A stretch of DNA of 21,288 nt from SIG653 sp964509125 (GTDB taxonomy: Bacteria; Bacillota; Clostridia; Oscillospirales; CAG-382). The notes beneath the pieces are model-generated. The model saw only the letters and a program-made list of their open reading frames with translations, did not search any database and was not told where the DNA came from. Location: positions 1-21,288 of the forward strand of contig CAZDVZ010000033.1 in NCBI GenBank assembly GCA_964509125.1, given 5' to 3'. Shown here piece after piece: positions 14,128 through 21,288 of this stretch. Numbering within the stretch: the stretch's first letter is position 1; the number at the start of each line of letters is the position of its first letter. The translations under genes were made by a program, and so were the position numbers.

Positions 14128-14729
14128 CACTTGGTATATTCGGTGGATCTTTTGATCCTCCACACGTTGGTCATATTAAGCTATGTCGCGAGTTTTCAAG
14201 GGCGATATCGGCAAAAGTTTTGGTTATGCCTGCTAAAGTATCACCCTTTAAAACCGGGAGAAAGTTTTCCGTTTCTGACGAGGATAGGCTTGAAATGTGC
14301 CGTCTTGCCTTTTCTGATATTGATAACGTGGAAATAAGTGATTATGAGCTGAAATGTACCGATATCAGCTATACTCATAGAACGGTTGAACACTTTTTAA
14401 ATATTAACCCTCATGAAAAAATTTGCTTATGTGTCGGTGCAGATTGTCTCGAAACCTTAGATTGTTGGGCGAATGCGGAATATCTTTTTGAAAATTGTGT
14501 TTTTGCCGCCGCATACAGATATGAAGACGCAGAGCGTTCATTTGGCGAGGCAATGGAAAGGCTTAAAATTAAATATAATGCGGATATAATCCCGCTTTTG
14601 TATTCACCGATAGAAGTTTCTTCAACTGATGTTAAAGAGCTTTTACAAAAGAACGAAAGTACTTTAGGACTCTTGACTGAAAATGTATCATCTTATATAC
14701 AAAAACACGGATTATATGGAGGTAAGTGA
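14100..14729 (+). CDS. nadD: Nicotinate-nucleotide adenylyltransferase
   Basis: NadD joins ATP and nicotinate mononucleotide to give deamido-NAD+, a late step of NAD synthesis in the cytosol. The nucleotidyltransferase signature G-G-S-F-D-P-P-H-V-G-H lies near residues 15-25, and the C-terminal S-S-T-D-V-K stands for the ISSTxIR ATP-binding motif. G-A-D-C-L-E-T-L-D-C-W matches the family centre. At 209 aa it is of normal size. An in-frame TGA at 14094-14096 prevents any upstream extension, so ATG 14100 is the first possible start; GAGG is only one base before it, so translation probably depends on ribosomes leaving the overlapping LRR gene. The yqeK start follows two bases after its stop. Confidence 0.95.
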   Translation: MDKEFGNKITLGIFGGSFDPPHVGHIKLCREFSRAISAKVLVMPAKVSPFKTGRKFSVSDEDRLEMCRLAFSDIDNVEISDYELKCTDISYTHRTVEHFLNINPHEKICLCVGADCLETLDCWANAEYLFENCVFAAAYRYEDAERSFGEAMERLKIKYNADIIPLLYSPIEVSSTDVKELLQKNESTLGLLTENVSSYIQKHGLYGGK

Positions 14730-14731
14730 AA

Positions 14732-15328
14732 ATGAATGTAACAAGGGACGATATTTTAAAAATGCTGTCGTTGTCACCTAAGCGGTATGAACATACCTTG
14801 GGCACTGAGAAGGCTGCGTTGTCCTTGGCTAAAACTCATTATCCTGAAATTGATATGAATAAAGTCAGCTTTTCCGCTTTGATTCACGATATGACAAAGG
14901 AATTTACAGTGGAAGAACATATAGCTACAGCGTCAAGGTTTGGGATAGAGTTTTCCGATTCACAGCTTCTTTCTCCGAAACTACTTCACTCTAAAACTGC
15001 GTCTTACATATGCCGTTATGAACTAAAGCTTCCCGATGATGTTTGTGATGCCGTTTTTTATCATACGACAGGCAGACCGGGAATGACAGCTCTTGAAAAA
15101 ATATTGTATTTTGCAGATTACATAGAGGAAAACAGAACAGATGACGAATGTGTTTCTTTAAGAAACAATTATCTTTCATTTATGGAAGAATTTGAGGGCG
15201 AAATTGCTTTTAATAAAGCTTTAGTGCTTTCTTTTGACAGAACGATTTGTAACTTAATGAAAAAAGGACAACTTATAGACAAGAATACAGTTGACGCAAG
15301 AAATTATTATTTAAAGAAAACATTTTGA
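14732..15328 (+). CDS. yqeK: YqeK family HD-domain symmetrical Ap4A hydrolase
   Basis: YqeK proteins cleave diadenosine tetraphosphate symmetrically into two ADP and use metal ions. The HD-domain ligands are visible: His21 (R-Y-E-H-T-L-G-T), the H52-D53 pair in A-L-I-H-D-M-T-K, His in K-L-L-H-S-K-T-A, and His in F-Y-H-T-T-G-R-P-G-M followed by K-I-L-Y-F-A-D-Y-I-E. Length is 198 aa from ATG 14732, which has GGAGG nine bases upstream; a GTG at 14726 would give two more residues but is only three bases from the ribosome site. It sits between nadD and rsfS, the usual Firmicutes order, although the LytR-type gene often found after yqeK is absent. Confidence 0.93.
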   Translation: MNVTRDDILKMLSLSPKRYEHTLGTEKAALSLAKTHYPEIDMNKVSFSALIHDMTKEFTVEEHIATASRFGIEFSDSQLLSPKLLHSKTASYICRYELKLPDDVCDAVFYHTTGRPGMTALEKILYFADYIEENRTDDECVSLRNNYLSFMEEFEGEIAFNKALVLSFDRTICNLMKKGQLIDKNTVDARNYYLKKTF

Positions 15329-15343
15329 AAGGATAGTTAAAAG

Positions 15344-15697
15344 ATGGAAAAATTGACAAAAGAGCAAGAATATGAAATTGCAAAATCTATGATGAAAGCT
15401 CTTGATGATAAAAAGGGCATTGATGTTACGATATTGGAGGTTGGAAAGAAAACTGTTTTAACAGATTATTTTGTAATTGCTACAGGTACTTCAAGTACCC
15501 ATGTTAACGCATTGGGAGATGATGTTGAGTACAAAATTAAAACAGATTTTGGGGTTACACCTATTAGTGTTCAGGGTAAAAGCGAATGGGTTTTGATGGA
15601 CTACGGTTTTGCAGTTGTTCATATATTTACAGAAGAAGCAAGAAAGCACTATAATCTTGAACGCCTTTGGCAGGATGCGGAGCCGATTGCTGAGTAA
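15344..15697 (+). CDS. rsfS: Ribosomal silencing factor RsfS
   Basis: RsfS binds ribosomal protein uL14 on the large subunit and blocks subunit joining when nutrients are low. The 117-aa sequence has the family features D-Y-F-V-I-A-T-G-T-S-S-T-H-V-N-A (about 41-57), G-K-S-E-W-V-L-M-D-Y-G near 85-96, V-V-H-I-F, and the ending Y-N-L-E-R-L-W-Q-D-A. AAAGGA lies about ten bases before the ATG. The gap to yqeK is 15 bases and to the MORN gene 42 bases, and no terminator is visible, so it is probably read with its neighbours. Confidence 0.95.
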   Translation: MEKLTKEQEYEIAKSMMKALDDKKGIDVTILEVGKKTVLTDYFVIATGTSSTHVNALGDDVEYKIKTDFGVTPISVQGKSEWVLMDYGFAVVHIFTEEARKHYNLERLWQDAEPIAE

Positions 15698-15739
15698 ATA
15701 ATTGATTCACCTAAAGTATTGATCAAGGAGTGATGGGCG

Positions 15740-18340
15740 ATGATATTAATGAAATGCAGAAAATGTTTGCGTGAGCTTACTGATTATGATGAATCCGGTA
15801 AGGTATATTGCGAGCACTGTAAAAAGGAATGGAAATATGACGTTGATAAGCTTCCGCACGAAGGCAAACTGGAGCTTGCGGAAGGTATTTATGAAGGATT
15901 GATCTTGAAAAATCGCCCTTTTGGCACAGGAAAACTCACCCTTCATACAGGTGAGGTGTATGAAGGAGAATGGACAGAAGGAAAGCTGACCGGCAAGGGA
16001 AAACTAACCACTTCTGATAGCGTGTACGAGGGAGAATTTGAAAACGGCGTTCCTGGAGGCGAAGGCGTTCTTCTGTATAATAACGGTGACACTTGTGAAG
16101 GTCAATGGAAAGACGGCACTCCTCACGGAAAGTGTGTTTGTAAATATTCAAACGGTGATTTTTATGAAGGCGTTTTTTCTGAAGGTGAATATGAGGGTGA
16201 AGGCGTTTTAAAAAATTCTTTGGGAGAATATAGCGGAAGTTTTCACGCCGGAGTATATTATGGCAAGGGAACTATGCTTTACGCCGACGGATCTTTATAT
16301 AAAGGCGAATGGGCTGAAGGAAAAAAACACGGCAAAGGAAAGTTGCGTTCTTCGGAAGGTTTTTCATATGAAGGAATTTTTGAAAATGACTTGTATCATG
16401 GAGAAGGTATTCTTAAAAATGTAGACGGATCTGTTTATGAAGGGGAATTTTCGAAAGGAAAATATAATGGTAAAGGTACTTTAAAAGAAAAAGATCGTAC
16501 CTATAATGGTGAATTTTTAGAAGGCGCAAAGCACGGAGAAGGCGTATTATCTGTCTTTGAAACCGAAGAGTATAACGGCTTTTTTGAAAATGATCTGTAT
16601 AACGGAAAAGGTACTCTCAAAACGTCTGAATATTCATACACGGGTGACTTTTCCAAAGGTATCATTAGTGGTGTAGGAAAGATTGTTTTCTCATCAGGCG
16701 TTGAATATGAAGGCGATTTTTCAAATGGAGAAATGCATGGCGAGGGTGTTTATAAAAACACTAAAGGCGATGTGTATAATGGTTTTTTGAAAAATGGAAA
16801 AGTTACAGGTAAGGGTAAGATAAAATATTCTTGTGGCGATGTCTATACGGGCGAAGTGGTTGATTTTATCAGAAATGGCAAAGGCGAAATGATTTCTAAA
16901 TCATTTAAATACGAAGGTGATTGGAAAAATGGTGTTTATGATGGAATTGGAACACTCGCTGAAAATGGAGAAGTTTACGAAGGAGAATTTATAAACGGGT
17001 TGAAGAGTGGAAACGCTAAATGTGTTTTCTCTTCAGGCGAGAAATTTGAAGGGGTATATAAAGAAGGTAACCCGGATAATGGCACGCTGGCGTTTACAGA
17101 CGGCGTTTTTCGCGGAGCCTTTAAAGACGGAGACATATATGAAGGAGAATTTAATTCCACTACGGGTGACTTTTATAAGGGGAATTTTTCTTCCCGAAAA
17201 TATAACGGCAACGGTGTTTTAAAAACGGCTGAAGGCGATATTTATGACGGATTTTTTGCAGACGGAAAGTTTGGCGGTATAGGAAAAATAATTTACGCTG
17301 ACGGAAAGACGGAAGAGGGATCTTTCATAAATGGAAAATTGAGCGGTGATGGAAAGCAAACATTCCCAAACGGCGAAATATGCGAAGGCGAGTTTAAAGA
17401 CGGACTCTGCGACGGCAACGGAAAATTCATATTTGCGGACGGAAAAATATATGAAGGTGAATTTGAAAAAGGTGTTGCTACCGGAACAGGCGTTTTAACA
17501 TATGTTAACGGTGAAGTTTATAAGGGAAATGTTATAGAATGTGAAAAAGACGGCTATGGCTTAATGAAATATTCTGATGGAAGTGTTTATGAAGGCGATT
17601 GGAAAAATGATATCAAACACGGAAGCGGAACGTATACCTTTCCCAACGGCGATGTTTATAAAGGCGATTTTATTAATGATGAAATTACAGGCAGAGGTAC
17701 AAAAAAATATGCCAAAGGCTCCATGTACGAAGGCGAATTTGTAAAGGGCAAACGTCACGGAAATGGTAAAATAACATGGAAAGATGGCAGTGTTTACCAG
17801 GGCGGATACGAACTTGATAAACGAAGCGGCGAAGGTAAATTTGTTTCCGCATCGGGCGATGTTTACGAAGGCGGATTCAAAGAAGGAAAAAAGCATGGCA
17901 GCGGAGTTTTAAAATATTCTGTTGGAACGTCTTACAAAGGCGGTTTCTTTGAAAATGAATTTTCGGGAAAAGGTGAATATGTAAGTAGCGAAGAAAATTA
18001 TACAGGCTATTTTAAAAAAGGCTTAAAAGACGGCGAAGGTGTGCTGAAATCTAAATTTGGCGTATATGTTGGCGGCTTTAAAGAAGGTAAAAAATCCGGT
18101 GCGGGAAAATATCAATATGCTTGCGGCGATGTTTACGAGGGAAATTTCGAGATAGGACGTCGCAATGGACACGGCGTGTATACCTGGACTACCGGCACTG
18201 TTTATGATGGAATGTGGAAAAACGGCAGAAGAAGCGGTGAAGGTAAGCTCATTAAAAATGAAGAGGTAATTTTTGAAGGGATCTGGAGAGGCGATAACCC
18301 TCAGAGAGCAGAGGAAATACAATTAGAAGAAGATAACTAA
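15740..18340 (+). CDS. Giant MORN-repeat protein with N-terminal zinc ribbon (866 aa)
   Basis: The function is unknown. The first 30 residues form a likely zinc ribbon, C6-x2-C9 and C24-x2-C27. From about residue 51 to 845 there are about 36 tandem MORN units of 21-23 residues with the pattern Y-E-G-E-F/W-x-x-G-K-x-x-G-x-G-x-L, plus a partial last unit; units 18-20 are shortened or degenerate. The end is acidic (IQLEEDN). No signal peptide or membrane helix is seen, so a cytosolic protein is expected, perhaps a long beta scaffold or membrane-edge binder. AAGGAG lies nine bases before ATG 15740. It lies between rsfS and leuS, 32 bases before leuS, inside an otherwise housekeeping operon. Bacterial MORN proteins exist, but I do not know a characterised one with this layout. 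Confidence 0.9.
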   Translation: MILMKCRKCLRELTDYDESGKVYCEHCKKEWKYDVDKLPHEGKLELAEGIYEGLILKNRPFGTGKLTLHTGEVYEGEWTEGKLTGKGKLTTSDSVYEGEFENGVPGGEGVLLYNNGDTCEGQWKDGTPHGKCVCKYSNGDFYEGVFSEGEYEGEGVLKNSLGEYSGSFHAGVYYGKGTMLYADGSLYKGEWAEGKKHGKGKLRSSEGFSYEGIFENDLYHGEGILKNVDGSVYEGEFSKGKYNGKGTLKEKDRTYNGEFLEGAKHGEGVLSVFETEEYNGFFENDLYNGKGTLKTSEYSYTGDFSKGIISGVGKIVFSSGVEYEGDFSNGEMHGEGVYKNTKGDVYNGFLKNGKVTGKGKIKYSCGDVYTGEVVDFIRNGKGEMISKSFKYEGDWKNGVYDGIGTLAENGEVYEGEFINGLKSGNAKCVFSSGEKFEGVYKEGNPDNGTLAFTDGVFRGAFKDGDIYEGEFNSTTGDFYKGNFSSRKYNGNGVLKTAEGDIYDGFFADGKFGGIGKIIYADGKTEEGSFINGKLSGDGKQTFPNGEICEGEFKDGLCDGNGKFIFADGKIYEGEFEKGVATGTGVLTYVNGEVYKGNVIECEKDGYGLMKYSDGSVYEGDWKNDIKHGSGTYTFPNGDVYKGDFINDEITGRGTKKYAKGSMYEGEFVKGKRHGNGKITWKDGSVYQGGYELDKRSGEGKFVSASGDVYEGGFKEGKKHGSGVLKYSVGTSYKGGFFENEFSGKGEYVSSEENYTGYFKKGLKDGEGVLKSKFGVYVGGFKEGKKSGAGKYQYACGDVYEGNFEIGRRNGHGVYTWTTGTVYDGMWKNGRRSGEGKLIKNEEVIFEGIWRGDNPQRAEEIQLEEDN

Positions 18341-18372
18341 GTAATTATAGAACTAAAGGAGAAACATAAATA

Positions 18373-20772
18373 ATGAAATATCGTTTCAGTGACATTGAAC
18401 CAAAGTGGCAGAAAAAGTGGGAAGAGGCGAAGATTTTTAATGGGGAGAATAAGAGTACGAAGCCAAAGTTTTATGCGCTTATAGAGTTTCCTTATCCTTC
18501 GGGAGCGGGGATGCATGTTGGACATATTAAAGCTTACAGCGGACTTGAAGTTGTTTCGAGAAAACGCAGAATGCAAGGGTATAATGTGCTCTATCCCATA
18601 GGATTTGACGCTTTCGGACTTCCGACGGAAAATTACGCTGTTAAAACTAATACCCACCCCAGAATTGTTACAGATACAAATATTGAGAAATTTACTTCTC
18701 AACTTAAAAGAGTTGGATTTTCTTTCGATTGGTCCAGAGTTATTGATACGACTGATGAAAATTATTATAAATGGACGCAGTGGATTTTCCTTAAAATGTT
18801 TGAAAAAGGACTTGTTTTCAGAGATACTGCTCTTGTAAATTATTGTCCTCATTGTAAGGTTGTACTTTCTAATGAAGACTCGCAAGGAGGCAAATGTGAC
18901 ATTTGCAAAAGCGATGTAGTTCAAAAATCAAAGGCAGTTTGGTATCTTAGAATTACGGAATATGCCGATAAGCTTTTAGCGGGACTGGATGAAGTAGATT
19001 ACCCTCTGAACATCAGACAACAGCAGGAAAATTGGATTGGTAAATCTACAGGTGCATTTGCAGAGTTTAAAATTAAAAATACAGACGAAAAACTTAAAAT
19101 TTATACGACAAGATGTGATACGCTTTTCGGTGTTACATTCATGGTAATTGCTCCGGAAAATCCTATAATTGATAAATTGTCTTCCAAAGTTAAAAACATG
19201 GACGCTATAGAAGCTTACAGAGCTGAATGCGCCAAAAAGACAGAGTTTGAGCGTACACAGCTTGTTAAAGATAAAACAGGTGTTAAGATTGAAGGCTTTG
19301 AAGCCATTAATCCTGTAACTAATGAAACTATACCTGTATACATTTCCGATTATGTAATGATGGGATACGGAACGGGTGCAATTATGGCTGTTCCCGCCCA
19401 TGATCAGAGGGATTATGAATTTGCTAAAAAATTTGGCATTGAGATTCGCGAAGTTATTAAAGGTGGAGATATTGAAAAAGAAGCCTATACAGGCGATGGT
19501 GAAATGGTAAATTCCGGTTTCCTCAACGGTTTTACAAATAAAAAAGATTCCATCAATAAAATGCTTGAATATTTGGAAGAAGAGGGCATTGGTGAAAAGG
19601 GCGTTCAATACAAGATGAAAGATTGGGCGTTCAACCGTCAAAGATATTGGGGCGAGCCTATTCCCTTGGTACATTGCGAAAAATGCGGTATAGTTGCTGT
19701 TCCGTATAATGAGCTTCCGTTGAAACTTCCTGTTATGGATAAATACGAACCAGGGGTAGGTGGCGAAAGTCCTCTCGCAAAATGCGAAGAATTTGTTAAT
19801 TGCAAATGCCCGAAATGCGGAGGCGACGCAAAACGTGAAACTGACACCATGCCTCAATGGGCGGGCTCTTCATGGTATTTTTTGCGTTATTGTGATCCTA
19901 CCAACAACGAAGAATTTGCCTCGCGTGAAAGCCTTGATTATTGGCTTCCTGTTGATTGGTATAACGGCGGTATGGAACATGTTACTCGTCACTTGATTTA
20001 CTCGCGCTTCTGGTATAAATTCCTTTACGACCTTGGGCTTGTTTCTGTGTCCGAGCCATATGCAAAACGCTCTGCTCAAGGCTTGATACTTGGGTCTGAC
20101 GGTGAAAAAATGAGTAAATCTAAGGGAAATGTTGTTGACCCCAACAATGTTGTTGATGCTTTTGGTGCAGATGTGCTTAGAATATACGTCCTCTTTATGG
20201 GCAATTATGGTGATGCAGCACCTTGGTCTGATGAAGGCGTTAAGGGTGCAAGACGTTTTCTGGAGAGATTCGCGTCTCTTGATGAAAATCTCAAAGATTC
20301 TATGTCTCCGGCAGTAGAAAAAGCATTACACAAGACGATAAAAAAGGTTTCCGAGGATATCGAATCAATGAAATACAATACGGCAATAGCTGCTATGATG
20401 AGTCTTGTCAATGAGATATCGTCATCCGGCGGGATTGATAGGGAAGGACTTAAACTTTTTGCAAAGATTCTTTGTCCTTTTGCCCCACACATTTCCGAGG
20501 AGATGTGGGCTTCTTGCGGCGGCGTTGGATTCTGCTCAGAAGCTAAGTGGCCGGATTTTGATCCTGAAAAGATCAAGGATGATACTATTGAAATTCCTGT
20601 TCAGGTTTGCGGTAAGCTCAAAGCAGTAATTACCGTTCCCGCAGAAAGTGACGAAGCTGTAGTTCTTGAAGAAGCTTTGAAAGAAGAAAAAGTCGTTTCC
20701 GCCATTGATGGAAAAACTGTAGTAAAGAAGATATATGTTAAGAATAAACTTTTCAACATCGTTGTGAAATAG
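18373..20772 (+). CDS. leuS: Leucyl-tRNA synthetase
   Basis: LeuRS charges tRNA-Leu with leucine in the cytosol. The 799-aa protein has the class I signatures H48-V-G-H51 (HIGH) in G-M-H-V-G-H-I-K-A-Y and K-M-S-K-S at 579-583. A zinc-type C-P-H-C / C-D-I-C knuckle lies near 157-177, and the CP1 editing domain shows T-T-R-C-D-T-L-F-G and A-V-P-A-H-D-Q-R-D, whose Asp binds the mischarged amino acid in the family. A second C-x2-C pair group (about 436 and 478) and W-Y-N-G-G-M-E-H are also typical. Length is normal for Firmicutes. AGGAG lies 11 bases before the ATG. No T-box leader fits in the 32-base gap, so regulation must come from upstream or be absent. Confidence 0.98.
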   Translation: MKYRFSDIEPKWQKKWEEAKIFNGENKSTKPKFYALIEFPYPSGAGMHVGHIKAYSGLEVVSRKRRMQGYNVLYPIGFDAFGLPTENYAVKTNTHPRIVTDTNIEKFTSQLKRVGFSFDWSRVIDTTDENYYKWTQWIFLKMFEKGLVFRDTALVNYCPHCKVVLSNEDSQGGKCDICKSDVVQKSKAVWYLRITEYADKLLAGLDEVDYPLNIRQQQENWIGKSTGAFAEFKIKNTDEKLKIYTTRCDTLFGVTFMVIAPENPIIDKLSSKVKNMDAIEAYRAECAKKTEFERTQLVKDKTGVKIEGFEAINPVTNETIPVYISDYVMMGYGTGAIMAVPAHDQRDYEFAKKFGIEIREVIKGGDIEKEAYTGDGEMVNSGFLNGFTNKKDSINKMLEYLEEEGIGEKGVQYKMKDWAFNRQRYWGEPIPLVHCEKCGIVAVPYNELPLKLPVMDKYEPGVGGESPLAKCEEFVNCKCPKCGGDAKRETDTMPQWAGSSWYFLRYCDPTNNEEFASRESLDYWLPVDWYNGGMEHVTRHLIYSRFWYKFLYDLGLVSVSEPYAKRSAQGLILGSDGEKMSKSKGNVVDPNNVVDAFGADVLRIYVLFMGNYGDAAPWSDEGVKGARRFLERFASLDENLKDSMSPAVEKALHKTIKKVSEDIESMKYNTAIAAMMSLVNEISSSGGIDREGLKLFAKILCPFAPHISEEMWASCGGVGFCSEAKWPDFDPEKIKDDTIEIPVQVCGKLKAVITVPAESDEAVVLEEALKEEKVVSAIDGKTVVKKIYVKNKLFNIVVK

Positions 20773-20784
20773 TGAGGATTTGGT

Positions 20785-21234
20785 ATGAGTTACGCCGATA
20801 AGGTCTTTATTGAAAATTGCCTTGACATTATAAATAATGGATTTATGGATAGCGATTTGGATGTTCGTCCCCGCTGGGAGGACGGCATCCCCGCACATAC
20901 CATAAAAAAATTCGGTGTTGTCAACAGATATGATCTTAGCAAAGAATTTCCTATTATGACGCTTAGAAAAACAGCTTTTAAGTCATGTATTGATGAGATT
21001 CTTTGGATATGGCAAAAAAAATCCAATAATGTAAAAGATCTTAAAAGCCATATTTGGGATTCATGGACAGATGAAAAAGGTACAATAGGTAAGGCGTACG
21101 GATTTCAACTTGGAGTAAAACATAAGTACAAAGAAGGAATGTTTGATCAGGTTGACCGTATGTTGTACGATTTAAGAAATAATCCTTCTTCCAGACGCAT
21201 AATTTCCAACATTTACGTTCATAACGATCTTCAC
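20785..21234 (+). CDS. thyA: Thymidylate synthase, 3' part missing
   Basis: ThyA methylates dUMP to dTMP with methylenetetrahydrofolate. The visible 150 residues match the clostridial type: R-P-R-W-E-D-G-I-P-A-H-T-I-K-K-F-G near 28-44, the F-P-I-M-T-L-R-K segment, E-I-L-W-I-W-Q, I-W-D-S-W-T-D-E-K-G-T-I-G-K-A-Y-G, and S-S-R-R-I-I-S-N-I-Y-V-H-N-D-L-H. The catalytic Cys region (normally close downstream, as in M-A-L-x-P-C) is not reached. GAGG lies seven bases before ATG 20785, 12 bases after leuS. The frame stays open to 21288, but after His150 the residues become Pro-, Ser- and Asp-rich and no longer fit the family, so I end the gene at 21234. Confidence 0.9.
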
Positions 21235-21288
21235 CCTCCGCCGGGAACCCCTTCTGATCCACCAGCCGATTCCGGATCCAGTCGATCA
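21235..21288. other. GC-rich terminal tail that does not fit thyA
   Basis: The last 54 bases are about 63% G+C by hand count (34 of 54), in sharp contrast to the AT-rich DNA before them, and include GGATCC and several GATC sites. The thyA frame continues without a stop but encodes a Pro-rich string in place of the conserved E-M-A-L-x-P-C region. A chimeric read, adapter or cloning remnant, or misassembly at a contig edge is the simplest explanation; a real gene break is less likely. Confidence 0.55.

Noticed and set aside
15890..18300. Tandem repeats as a CRISPR or satellite array
   Set aside because: The repetition is at protein level (MORN units of 21-23 residues) in one long open frame; the DNA units are diverged.
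18976..19857. Minus-strand open frame of 293 codons opposite leuS
   Set aside because: leuS on the plus strand has all its signatures; the antisense frame is Phe/Cys/Asn-rich without recognisable domains.

Overview
The window is AT-rich DNA from a low-GC, spore-forming-lineage Firmicute, most likely an anaerobic Clostridia-type (Eubacteriales) organism. This rests on a GerW/YtfJ-type sporulation gene, a trimeric NAD(H)-linked [FeFe] hydrogenase, strong AGGAGG Shine-Dalgarno sites, sigma-A type promoters, and a nadD-yqeK-rsfS-leuS block typical of Firmicutes. No rRNA, tRNA, CRISPR, transposase or phage gene was seen. Genus cannot be set from the sequence alone.

Layout. (1) 128-3204, minus strand: a two-gene envelope operon, a small lipoprotein followed by an 820-aa secreted, tail-anchored InlB-type repeat protein, ending in a hairpin at 57-90. 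(2) 3261-3924, plus: a sigma-A-like promoter and gerW. (3) 3971-8324, plus: an extended -10 promoter, a ~115-nt leader holding a possible 19-codon peptide and foldable RNA, then hydC-hydB-hydA and a strong intrinsic terminator. (4) 8427-10947, plus: an intergenic hairpin, a promoter, a hexapeptide-repeat acyltransferase overlapping a GT2 glycosyltransferase, and a GDSL/SGNH hydrolase, suggesting surface glycan synthesis or decoration. A 14-bp hairpin serves as shared terminator with the convergent DUF4886 (SGNH-like) gene on the minus strand. (5) 11671-11800: two divergent promoters. (6) 11824-end, plus: a long compact run of rluB-type pseudouridine synthase, BspA-like LRR lipoprotein, nadD, yqeK, rsfS, a giant MORN-repeat protein, leuS and a partial thyA, with gaps of at most about 40 nt and no internal terminator.

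How the genes fit together. HydABC is a complete cytosolic NADH/ferredoxin-dependent hydrogenase with all expected Fe-S motifs, the redox core of a fermentative anaerobe. The last block is housekeeping (rRNA pseudouridine, NAD synthesis, Ap4A hydrolysis, ribosome silencing, Leu-tRNA charging, dTMP synthesis) into which two long repeat proteins of unknown role are inserted (LRR and MORN). With the InlB-type protein, the window has three large solenoid or beta-repeat proteins.

The most interesting signals are the hyd operon leader (peptide ORF overlapping RNA stems) and the zinc-ribbon plus ~36-MORN protein between rsfS and leuS. The last ~54 bases look foreign to thyA (GC-rich, conserved sequence lost abruptly) and may be an assembly or cloning artefact. 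All calls come from reading the sequence; no database search was run.
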